A DNA stretch of 12,581 nt, from positions 1 through 12,581 of the forward strand of contig JAFQGN010000321.1 of NCBI GenBank assembly GCA_017398245.1, read 5' to 3'. The position numbers and the translations under genes were made by a program. Below, piece after piece: positions 6,437 to 12,581 of this stretch. Within the stretch, counting starts at the first letter, position 1, and every line of letters starts with the position of its first letter. Under the pieces are notes generated by a model. The model was not told the DNA's origin, made no database searches, and was given only the letters and a program-made list of their open reading frames with translations. Source of the DNA: Clostridia bacterium (lineage in GTDB: Bacteria; Bacillota_A; Clostridia; Christensenellales; Aristaeellaceae).

Positions 6437-8731
6437 TTATTCTTCCGGAATGGACATGGCGATCTTCTCCGGAGTGATGGGCAGTTCCGTATGCCATACG
6501 CCCGTCGCCCGGTAAATGGCATGGGCGATGGCCGGCGCAGGGGTGTTGATGACGATCTCGCCGATGGATTTTGCGCCGAAGGGGCCGGTGGGCTCGTAGC
6601 TGTGCTCAAATTCCACATGCAGGCGGCCCATGTCCAGACGGGTGGGGATCTTGTACTGCATGAAGGAGGATTCGATGAGCCTGCCGCTTGCATCGTACGT
6701 CACGTTCTCCATGAGCGTATGACCGATGCCCTGCACGATGCCGCCCTCGGTCTGGATTCGGGCGAGCGCGGGGTTGATCGGAATGCCGCAGTCGACCACG
6801 GCAGCATAATCCAGCACAGTGACCTGCCCGGTCAGCTTATCGAGCTCGATCTCCACCATGCCGACCATGTACGGCGGCGGCGAAACGGGCGAAGAATGCG
6901 TAGCAGTGGCCTCGGCTGCATCGACCGCGCCGAGCTGGGTTCTATAGGAGATATCGCTCAGGCTCACGCTCTGGCCGTTTGCTTTATGGCGCACGCAGTC
7001 GCCTTCGAAGACGACCTCGTTCTTTTCACAGCCGAGGAGCTCAGCCCCGATGGCGCAGATGCGCTTTTTCAGATCGCTGCAGGCTTTTTCGACCGCCTTG
7101 CCGGTGATATAGGTGGTGGAAGAGGCATAGGAGCCGGAATCGTAGGGGGAGGCGTCGGTATCCGCGCCGAAAACGGCGACGGAATCGACGTCGCATTCCA
7201 TGCATTCGGCCACCATCTGCGCAAGGATGGTATCGCAGCCCGTGCCCATATCGGCCGCGCCGATGATGAGGTTGTAGCCGCCGTCCTCGTTCAGCTTGAC
7301 GGTTGCAGAGCCGACGTCGACATTGGAAATACAAGAGCCCTGCATGGCCATGGCCACGCCCGCAGCGCGCACCTTGCCGTTGCCCATATCGCGCACGGGA
7401 TACTTCTCTTCCCAGCCGAACAGTTCGCGGCAGTGCTGCATGCAGCGATCCAGCGCGCAGGCGTTGTTGGGCTCGTCATAATAGGCGGGCATGTTCATGC
7501 CCTCGCGCACCATGTTCTGATCGCGCAGCACGGTGGGATCCATACCCAGTTTTTCGGCCAGTTCGGAGACGGTGGTCTCCACGGCGAAGATGCCCTGCGT
7601 CGCGCCGTAGCCGCGATACGCGCCGGCGGAGGTGGTATTGGTATAGACCACGTCGTAGCCGAAGCGGTGCGCTTCCAGAGAGCCGGTATACAGCGGGATG
7701 GATTTATGGCCCGAAAGGCCGACGGTAGTGGGGCCGTGTTCGCCGTACGCGCCGGTATTAGAGAGCGTGTACAGATCCAGCGCACGGATGCGGCCGTCCT
7801 TGTTCGCGCCGAGGCGCACGCGGATCTCCATTTCGTGCCGGGGAGAGCCTGCGATCTGGCTCTCTTCGCGCGTGTAGATCAGCTTTGCGGCGCGGCCGGT
7901 CTTCAGAGTGACAAAGGCCGGGTACACTTCGCAGACCGCGGTCTGTTTTGCACCAAACCCCCCGCCGATGCGGGGCTTTTCCACGCGTATGCGGCTCTTG
8001 GGGATGCCCAGCGCGCGGGAGAGGATGCGGCGGCAGTGGAAGACGATCTGCGTGGAAGCGACGACGTGCAGCCTGCCGTAGCGGTCCAGATCGGTATAGG
8101 TGCGGAAGGTCTCCATCATGGTCTGGTTGAAGGCCTTGGTGTGGTAGGTGCGATCCAGAACGATATCGCAATCGGCCAGAACGGCTTCCACATCGCCATG
8201 CGAAGTCCACTCGCTGGCGACGAGATTGCGCTTGTGGTCGCCTCCCACTTCGCAGGGCGGGAACCAGTCTTCCTCCGGGTGGACGAGCACGGGGTTGTCC
8301 AGCGCCTTGCGGAAATCGAGAACAGGCTCCAGCACTTCGTATTTGACTTTGATAAGCCCCATAGCCTTGATCGCGGCCTTTTCGGTCTCGGCGGCGATGA
8401 TAGCCACGACGTCGCCCACAAAGCGCACATGCCTGTCGATGATCAGGCGGTCGTAGGGCGAGGGCTCCGGGAAAGTCTGCCCCGCGATGGCAAAGCGGGT
8501 GGAGGGCACGTCTTCCCAGGTGAAAATATCGACCACGCCGGGCACTTTTTTGGCAATGGAGGTGTCGATGGTTTCGACAATGGCGTTGGCGTGCGGGCTG
8601 CGCAGCAGCTTGACGACCAGTGCGCCGTCGGGCGTGATATCGTCCACATAGACGGGCTTTCCGGACAGCAGCTGCATGGAATCCTTCTTGCGGACGGATT
8701 TATTGATGGATTTATATTCCTTATGTTCCAT
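6437..8731 (-). CDS. Xanthine dehydrogenase family, molybdopterin-binding subunit
   Basis: A 764-residue catalytic subunit of a three-subunit molybdenum hydroxylase, similar in size to E. coli XdhA. The N-terminal aldehyde oxidase/xanthine dehydrogenase a/b hammerhead region spans about 20-135. Cofactor-contact motifs follow: GGGFGAKQ (256-263), AYRGYGATQG (371-380), GAADMGTGCD (491-500) and GPFGAKSIGE (716-725), whose Glu725 is the expected catalytic base. The segment that in classical xanthine dehydrogenases reads QEHFYLET seems to read FNQTMMET (201-208), so a substrate-contact Glu may be Asn here. The substrate could be xanthine, hypoxanthine, another purine or another N-heterocycle. Start ATG at 8731 has AAGGAGG overlapping the stop of the [2Fe-2S] gene 10 bases upstream, showing tight operon structure. 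It is the last gene before the shared terminator. No signal peptide; cytoplasmic. Confidence 0.92.
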   Translation of the reverse strand: MEHKEYKSINKSVRKKDSMQLLSGKPVYVDDITPDGALVVKLLRSPHANAIVETIDTSIAKKVPGVVDIFTWEDVPSTRFAIAGQTFPEPSPYDRLIIDRHVRFVGDVVAIIAAETEKAAIKAMGLIKVKYEVLEPVLDFRKALDNPVLVHPEEDWFPPCEVGGDHKRNLVASEWTSHGDVEAVLADCDIVLDRTYHTKAFNQTMMETFRTYTDLDRYGRLHVVASTQIVFHCRRILSRALGIPKSRIRVEKPRIGGGFGAKQTAVCEVYPAFVTLKTGRAAKLIYTREESQIAGSPRHEMEIRVRLGANKDGRIRALDLYTLSNTGAYGEHGPTTVGLSGHKSIPLYTGSLEAHRFGYDVVYTNTTSAGAYRGYGATQGIFAVETTVSELAEKLGMDPTVLRDQNMVREGMNMPAYYDEPNNACALDRCMQHCRELFGWEEKYPVRDMGNGKVRAAGVAMAMQGSCISNVDVGSATVKLNEDGGYNLIIGAADMGTGCDTILAQMVAECMECDVDSVAVFGADTDASPYDSGSYASSTTYITGKAVEKACSDLKKRICAIGAELLGCEKNEVVFEGDCVRHKANGQSVSLSDISYRTQLGAVDAAEATATHSSPVSPPPYMVGMVEIELDKLTGQVTVLDYAAVVDCGIPINPALARIQTEGGIVQGIGHTLMENVTYDASGRLIESSFMQYKIPTRLDMGRLHVEFEHSYEPTGPFGAKSIGEIVINTPAPAIAHAIYRATGVWHTELPITPEKIAMSIPEE

Positions 8732-8741
8732 GTCTGCCTCC

Positions 8742-9197
8742 TTATGCCTTGCGGCTGTTCAGGAAATTGCGGATGCCGCGCAGCTGGCCGTCATAGCCCG
8801 AGCAGCGGCAGAGGTTGCCTGCCAGGAACGCCCTGATCTCATCGTCGGTCGGATCGGGATTTTCGCGCAGGAGGGCGATGGTGTTCATCACAAAGCCCGG
8901 GTTGCAGAAGCCGCACTGGTCCGCGCCCTGATCGGCAATAAAGCCGATGAACTCGGCCGCTTCCTGTTGCAGGCCTTCGAGGGTATACACCTCGTGGCCG
9001 TCGGCGCGGGCGGCGAGCATGGAGCAGGAGAGCACGGGCTTGCCGTCCATCAGAACGGTGCACAGGCCGCAGTTGGAGGTTTCGCAGCCGCGCTTGACGC
9101 TGAGACAGCCGTGCGCGCGCAAAAAGTCGATCAGCAAAAGATCCGGTTCGATATGGTCTGCCACGTTTTTCCCGTTGAGCTTGATTTTGATCTCCAT
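8742..9197 (-). CDS. Xanthine dehydrogenase family, [2Fe-2S]-binding subunit
   Basis: A 151-residue electron-transfer subunit (E. coli XdhC type) that passes electrons from the molybdenum centre to FAD. The N-terminal plant-ferredoxin-like domain holds cluster ligands Cys38, Cys43, Cys46 and Cys58 (CETSNCGLC and then LSC). The C-terminal helical domain holds Cys95, Cys98, Cys130 and Cys132 (QCGFC and LCRC). All eight ligands are intact. A longer in-frame reading starts at 9365, but its first 56 residues are arginine-rich and lie inside the FAD subunit gene. MEIKIKLNGK is the family's normal N-terminus, so ATG at 9197 is chosen. That ATG shares its A with the TGA of the preceding gene (TGATG), with GGAGG upstream, so translation is probably coupled. 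Confidence 0.95.
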   Translation of the reverse strand: MEIKIKLNGKNVADHIEPDLLLIDFLRAHGCLSVKRGCETSNCGLCTVLMDGKPVLSCSMLAARADGHEVYTLEGLQQEAAEFIGFIADQGADQCGFCNPGFVMNTIALLRENPDPTDDEIRAFLAGNLCRCSGYDGQLRGIRNFLNSRKA

Positions 9198-9988
9198 CAC
9201 TGCGCACCCTCCAGTTCCTGCACGCACCGCTGCGTGAGCACTTTCACAAGGCGGCTGCGGTATTCCGCACTGCCGCGAACATTGCCTGCGGTGGGCGTTT
9301 TCTTCTGCACAAAGGCGGCGAACGCCTTCGCGCTTTCTTCGGTGATGCCCGCGCCGAGCAGGCATTCTTCATCGCGCACGATCATCGCTTTGGCCGGGCG
9401 CGCGCCGACGACCGCCCTGTACTGCCCGTTCAGGCGCGAGACCGCGCAGGCGAGCACGGGGAAATCGGTACGCTGGATGCGCATGGTCTGATAGGCGAAC
9501 GCGCCGGGCGTCTTTTTGACGATGAGGCGCACGAGGATATCGGTATCCGGCTTCATCGCGGCGAACTCTTCCAGCGGAACGAAGCCGCCCTTATACAGTT
9601 CCACGAAGGTATCCATAGCCAAAAATGCGGTGAGCACATCGGAAAAGCCGAAGCGGCCCCAGATACTGCCGCCGACGGTGGCCATATTGCGGAACTGAAC
9701 GCCCACGATATCGTGCACGGCACGGCGCAGAAGGCCGCCGCAATAGGTGTTCAGCGCTTCGTGCTGCTCCAGAGCGCGAAGAGTGGTCATCGCGCCGATG
9801 CGGAAGGAATCGTCCGTTTCTTCGATGGTATCGAGCCCTAAATCGCACAGGTCGATGGCCGTCTGCACGCTGCCGCGGCTCATTTTCAGCCAGAGCATGC
9901 CGCCGACGATGCGGTTGGCGCGGCTCTGGTTGAGCGTATAGGCCTCTTCCAGACTCTGTGCGCGGATGTATTTCTGAATCGTGATCAT
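9197..9988 (-). CDS. Xanthine dehydrogenase family, FAD-binding subunit
   Basis: A 263-residue FAD subunit (E. coli XdhB / CoxM type), the site where electrons leave to the final acceptor. VGGMLWLK (28-35) stands where the family has its GGT FAD-binding loop. FRNMATVGGSIW (99-110) and FSDVLTAFLAM (115-125) form the second FAD motif. GSAEYRSRLVKVL (239-251) is typical of the C-terminal CO dehydrogenase flavoprotein domain. It is somewhat shorter than the roughly 290 residues common in this family. It is the first gene of the operon; ATG at 9988 has AAAGGAG 7 bases upstream, and the stop overlaps the next start by one base. No molybdenum cofactor insertion chaperone is visible in the window. 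Confidence 0.93.
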   Translation of the reverse strand: MITIQKYIRAQSLEEAYTLNQSRANRIVGGMLWLKMSRGSVQTAIDLCDLGLDTIEETDDSFRIGAMTTLRALEQHEALNTYCGGLLRRAVHDIVGVQFRNMATVGGSIWGRFGFSDVLTAFLAMDTFVELYKGGFVPLEEFAAMKPDTDILVRLIVKKTPGAFAYQTMRIQRTDFPVLACAVSRLNGQYRAVVGARPAKAMIVRDEECLLGAGITEESAKAFAAFVQKKTPTAGNVRGSAEYRSRLVKVLTQRCVQELEGAQ

Positions 9989-10031
9989 GGTAACGCTCCT
10001 TTATCCCCTGCGGGAAAAGATAGTTGCTACA

Positions 10032-10060
10032 ATTATACCATTTCGGCTTGTTTGGGGAAA
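10032..10060 (-). promoter_or_regulatory. Promoter of the molybdenum hydroxylase operon
   Basis: On the minus strand TATAAT (10037-10032) is preceded by TGG, giving an extended -10 (TGGTATAAT). The -35 is weak (TTTCCC, 10060-10055, 17-base spacer). The leader would be about 35-40 bases. It points away from the ABC importer promoter across a GC-poor spacer. Confidence 0.65.
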
Positions 10061-10076
10061 GGAAAATTGGTATAAT
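10048..10076 (+). promoter_or_regulatory. Promoter of the FecCD-type ABC importer operon
   Basis: TTGTTT (10048-10053) lies 17 bases from TATAAT (10071-10076), again as an extended -10, TGGTATAAT. The TGGTATAATT at 10068-10077 is the exact inverted copy of the one used by the divergent hydroxylase promoter. The start would be near 10083, inside the palindrome that follows. Confidence 0.68.
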
Positions 10077-10078
10077 TC

Positions 10079-10102
10079 CGTTGTAGTTTCTAAACTATAA
10101 CG
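10079..10102. promoter_or_regulatory. Imperfect 24-bp palindrome, ModE-like operator candidate
   Basis: CGTTGTAG (10079-10086), an 8-base centre TTTCTAAA and CTATAACG (10095-10102) form a dyad in which 11 of 12 base positions match their mirror. It covers the expected start site of the importer operon and abuts its ribosome site, a repressor position. Arms of the form CGTTRTA and TAYAACG in a 24-bp dyad resemble the E. coli modABC operator bound by molybdate-loaded ModE, as I recall it. The dyad is directly seen; the regulator is an inference. Confidence 0.6.
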
Positions 10103-10115
10103 AAGGAGACGGTTT

Positions 10116-11111
10116 ATGATGCGTAAGATTCTTTCTTTGCTGCTAATGCTGGCGCTGCTCATCCCCCACTTTGCCTTTGCCGAAGAAACGGCTGCGGCTT
10201 GGCCCGTAACGCTCGTCGATCACGCCGGACGCGAAGTGACGATCGAAAAAGAGCCTGAGAAGCTGGTGAGCGGCTACTATATTTCCACGAGCCTTCTGAT
10301 CGCGCTGGAGCTGGACGAAAAGCTGGTCGGCATTGAAGCCAAGGCCGACAAAAGGCCCATCTACCGCCTGAGCGCGCCGGAGATGATCGAGCTGCCCAAC
10401 GTGGGCACGGCCAAGGAATTCGACCTGGAAGGCTGCGCCGCGCTGGAGCCGGACCTGGTCATTCTGCCGCTGAAGCTCAAGAGCGCGGCGGAAACGCTGG
10501 AAAGCCTTGGCATTGACGTGCTGCTGGTGAACCCGGAAGACCAGGCTCTTCTGAACGAAATGATCGACCTGATCGCCGCGGCCACCGGCACGCAGGAAAA
10601 AGCGCAGGCGCTGAAGGATTTCACCACCGCGCAGGAGAGCCGCCTTGCCGAGGCGCTTGCAGGCGCCGAAGCTCCCAGCGTATATCTTGCGGGCAATTCC
10701 GCGCTGCTGTCCACCGCGGGCGAGGCCATGTACCAGTCGGACATGATCCGCCTTGCGGGCGGCGAAAACGTTGCGGCTCAGATCGAAGACACATACTGGG
10801 TCGAGATCAGCTACGAACAGCTGCTGGCGTGGGATCCGGAATACATCGTGCTGGCTTCCGATGCGAAGTACACGGTGGAGGACGTTCTGGCGGACGCAAA
10901 TCTGGCCGGCTGCAAAGCCGTGGTAAACGGCAATGTGTACCAGCTGCCCAGCAAGGCCGAAGCATGGGACAGCCCCGTGCCCAGCGGCATCCTCGGCGCG
11001 GTATGGCTTGCCAACATCCTGCACCCCGAACTGCTGAGCGAGGCGGACTGCAATGCACTGATCGACGAATACTATGAGACGTTCTATGATTTCATCTACA
11101 GCGAAAACTAA
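10116..11111 (+). CDS. FecB/BtuF-like ABC transporter substrate-binding protein
   Basis: A 331-residue extracytoplasmic binding protein of the class III (helical backbone) type that serves FecCD permeases. The signal peptide is residues 1-22, ending PHFAFA before EE. VTLVDHAGREVTI (31-43) is the usual N-terminal signature. ALEPDLVILP (109-118) and LLAWDPEYIVLAS (236-248) mark the two lobes, and AWDSPVPSG (283-291) the C-terminal lobe. There is no lipobox cysteine, unlike most Gram-positive binding proteins. Ligands of this class include ferric siderophores, haem, cobalamin and, in MolA-type members, molybdate or tungstate. Divergence from a molybdenum hydroxylase operon and a ModE-like palindrome favour the oxyanion. 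Start ATG at 10116 has GGAG 7 bases upstream; ATG at 10119 is an alternative. It overlaps the permease gene. Confidence 0.88.
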   Translation: MMRKILSLLLMLALLIPHFAFAEETAAAWPVTLVDHAGREVTIEKEPEKLVSGYYISTSLLIALELDEKLVGIEAKADKRPIYRLSAPEMIELPNVGTAKEFDLEGCAALEPDLVILPLKLKSAAETLESLGIDVLLVNPEDQALLNEMIDLIAAATGTQEKAQALKDFTTAQESRLAEALAGAEAPSVYLAGNSALLSTAGEAMYQSDMIRLAGGENVAAQIEDTYWVEISYEQLLAWDPEYIVLASDAKYTVEDVLADANLAGCKAVVNGNVYQLPSKAEAWDSPVPSGILGAVWLANILHPELLSEADCNALIDEYYETFYDFIYSEN

Positions 11112-12066
11112 ACGTTACTGCGCAGCCGGGCTGATCCTTGTGGTCGGCCTGGCTGTGCTCAGTTTGTTCGTGGGAAAATACCCGCTTTCCGCCGCGAAGC
11201 TGCTGGCGGGAGACGAAATGCAGCGGCGGGTATTTTTCACACTGCGGCTGAGCCGGACAGTCGTCGGCCTGATCGGCGGGTTCGCGCTGGGCGCGGCGGG
11301 GTTTGTGTATCAGACCGTGTTCCGCAACCCGCTCGCCTCGCCGGACATCATCGGCGTTTCCTCCGGCGCGAGCGCGGGCGCGGCTGCGGGCATCCTGTTT
11401 CTTTCCGGTTCTGCGGCGATCACGCTTTCCGCCTTTGCCGGAGCAATCATTGCCGTGGGGCTGGCTTTGGCGCTTTCCGCGCTGGACAGAAGCGGTAAAA
11501 ACAGCACGATCGTTCTGGCCGGCATCGCCGTGCATTCGCTCGCGCAGACGGCTTTGATGGGGCTGAAGCTGGCGGCTGACCCGGAAAGGGAGCTGGCCTC
11601 CATCGAATACTGGATCATGGGCAGCCTGAACGGTGTGAGCGCGTCCTCGATCGGCGGAAATCTGGTTTTGTGCGCCGTATGTCTCGGCGCGCTGTTCCTT
11701 TTGCACAGGCAGATCGTGCTGCTCTCGGCCGACGAGGGCGAGGCGCGCATGCTGGGCGTGCAGGTAACATCTCTTCGTCTTTGCGTGCTTCTTACGGCGA
11801 CGCTCGTGGTCTCGGGCGTGGTGAGTCTCACGGGCCTGATCAGCTTTGTGGGCCTGCTCGCGCCGCACGGAGCGCGCATGCTGACAAAAAACAACCGCAT
11901 CGGCGCCATGCTGCTCAGCGCGCTGATCGGCGCGGCTTTGCTCACCGGGGCGGATATCCTGGCCCGAAGCGTCGCTTCGACAGAGCTGCCGGTGAGCATT
12001 TTCACGAGCCTGATCGGCGCGCCGTTTCTGGTGTATCTGATCGTAAAGAGGAGGCGCGGCGCATGA
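11086..12066 (+). CDS. FecCD-family ABC transporter permease
   Basis: About 326 residues of very hydrophobic sequence with roughly ten helices, the BtuC/FecCD fold. Motifs include FRNPLASPDIIGVSSGA (79-95), YWIMGSL in the middle, and GLISFVGLLAPHGARML (250-266), the family's cytoplasmic coupling region near its PH motif. The start is uncertain. ATG at 11086 has a weak GAG seven bases ahead and overlaps the binding-protein gene by 26 bases; ATG at 11074 would add MRRS and has no visible ribosome site. The overlap points to translational coupling. Its stop overlaps the ATPase start in ATGA. Substrate is inferred from neighbours as molybdate or tungstate, with iron chelates or cobalamin as alternatives. 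Confidence 0.9.
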   Translation: MISSTAKTKRYCAAGLILVVGLAVLSLFVGKYPLSAAKLLAGDEMQRRVFFTLRLSRTVVGLIGGFALGAAGFVYQTVFRNPLASPDIIGVSSGASAGAAAGILFLSGSAAITLSAFAGAIIAVGLALALSALDRSGKNSTIVLAGIAVHSLAQTALMGLKLAADPERELASIEYWIMGSLNGVSASSIGGNLVLCAVCLGALFLLHRQIVLLSADEGEARMLGVQVTSLRLCVLLTATLVVSGVVSLTGLISFVGLLAPHGARMLTKNNRIGAMLLSALIGAALLTGADILARSVASTELPVSIFTSLIGAPFLVYLIVKRRRGA

Positions 12067-12581
12067 GCGGATTCGAAGCGAGGAATATTTGCGCCGGATA
12101 CGGCGGCGCGCCCGTGCTGCAAAGTCTCTCCTTTGCGGTGCAAAAGGGCGAGCTTTTAGGCATTCTGGGCGCGAACGGCAGCGGAAAAAGCACGCTTTTG
12201 AAAAGCATTTGCGGGATTTTGCCCCACGAAGGGGAATGCGCGCTGGACGGCCTTTCGCTGGAAGGGCTTTCTGCGCGGCAGATCGCCCGGATGTGCAGCT
12301 ATATTCCGCAGCGCAGCGGGATCGGCATCGATATCAGCGCGCTGGACGTCGTGCTGATGGGGTTCAACCCGTTTTTGCATATCCTGCAGCATCCGGACAG
12401 CGCAATGCGGGAAAAAGCGCGCAAGGCGCTGGAACTGGCCGGGCTTGGCGGGAAAGAAAGCGAGAACTACCAGCATCTGAGCGAAGGGCAGAAGCAGCTG
12501 TGTATTCTGGCGCGAACACTGGCGGCGCAAAGCCGCATGCTGCTTCTGGACGAACCGGAAAGCGCGCTGGATTTCCGCTAC
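12063..12581 (+). CDS. ABC transporter ATP-binding protein, partial (C-terminus beyond right edge)
   Basis: The first 173 residues of the FecE/BtuD-type ATPase that powers the importer, still open at the right edge. Walker A is GANGSGKST (36-44), the Q-loop is YIPQ (80-83), the signature reads LSEGQ (139-143) in place of LSGGQ, and Walker B is MLLLDEPESALDF (159-171) with catalytic Glu164. The start ATG at 12063 overlaps the permease stop by four bases (ATGA), the classic coupled arrangement. The H-loop and C-terminal part are outside the window. It completes a one-of-each binding protein, permease and ATPase operon. Confidence 0.93.
   Translation, partial: MSGFEARNICAGYGGAPVLQSLSFAVQKGELLGILGANGSGKSTLLKSICGILPHEGECALDGLSLEGLSARQIARMCSYIPQRSGIGIDISALDVVLMGFNPFLHILQHPDSAMREKARKALELAGLGGKESENYQHLSEGQKQLCILARTLAAQSRMLLLDEPESALDFRY

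Noticed and set aside
5496..6497. A 333-codon minus-strand frame opposite the nucleotidase
   Set aside because: It is out of keeping with the strong plus-strand nucleotidase motifs and runs through the shared terminator.
6491..8836. A 781-codon open frame on the plus strand opposite the molybdopterin subunit
   Set aside because: Same antisense shadow effect; the minus-strand gene has intact cofactor motifs and a ribosome site, while the plus frame has neither.
9198..9365. An N-terminal extension of the [2Fe-2S] subunit from the upstream ATG at 9365
   Set aside because: The extra 56 residues are arginine-rich, lie inside the FAD gene in another frame, and the family starts at MEIKIKL-type sequence.
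9989..10115. A molybdenum or tungsten cofactor riboswitch ahead of the hydroxylase or importer genes
   Set aside because: Both leaders are only about 35 bases from predicted start site to ATG, too short for that RNA; a protein operator fits better.
10143..11024. A 293-codon minus-strand frame opposite the binding protein
   Set aside because: Antisense shadow; the plus-strand frame has a signal peptide, a ribosome site and binding-protein signatures.

Overview
The window is about 12.6 kb of gene-dense, GC-rich DNA. The gene content, the good AGGAGG-type ribosome sites and the secretory signal peptides ending in AFAEE without a lipobox suggest an anaerobic gut-type member of the Clostridia (Bacillota), perhaps Christensenellales-like. 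That placement is an inference from style and gene content; no rRNA or marker gene is present. Nine protein genes are visible. Two run off the window: the MFS gene at the left edge and the ABC ATPase at the right edge. No RNA gene, mobile element, CRISPR array or long repeat was seen, and there is no gene-free stretch over 300 bases.

Left block (1-4305, minus strand): msrA (4253-3750), then a family 2 glycoside hydrolase of the beta-galactosidase type (3707-1410), then an MFS transporter (1177 to beyond the left edge). msrA has a near-consensus promoter and sits 42 bases ahead of the hydrolase. A terminator hairpin separates the hydrolase from the MFS gene, which seems to have its own promoter overlapped by a perfect 7-bp inverted repeat, a likely operator. 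The hydrolase and the transporter plausibly form a small glycoside-use module.

Middle (4325-6427, plus strand): a secreted, membrane-anchored 5'-nucleotidase/metallophosphoesterase with its own strong promoter, transcribed divergently from msrA. It ends at a bidirectional terminator shared with the convergent molybdenum hydroxylase operon.

Right block (6437-12581): a three-gene operon on the minus strand, FAD subunit, [2Fe-2S] subunit and molybdopterin subunit of a xanthine dehydrogenase-family enzyme. Diverging from it on the plus strand is a FecCD-type ABC importer (binding protein, permease, ATPase). The 127-bp divergent spacer holds two back-to-back extended -10 promoters. Just downstream of the importer promoter is a 24-bp imperfect palindrome with arms CGTTGTAG and CTATAACG, which resembles the molybdate-responsive ModE operator as I remember it. 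The most economical reading is that the importer brings in molybdate or tungstate (as in MolBCA-type systems) for the cofactor of the neighbouring hydroxylase, under oxyanion-sensing control. With the secreted nucleotidase next door, this could be a purine or nucleotide scavenging neighbourhood. Both ideas are inferences, set out as findings.
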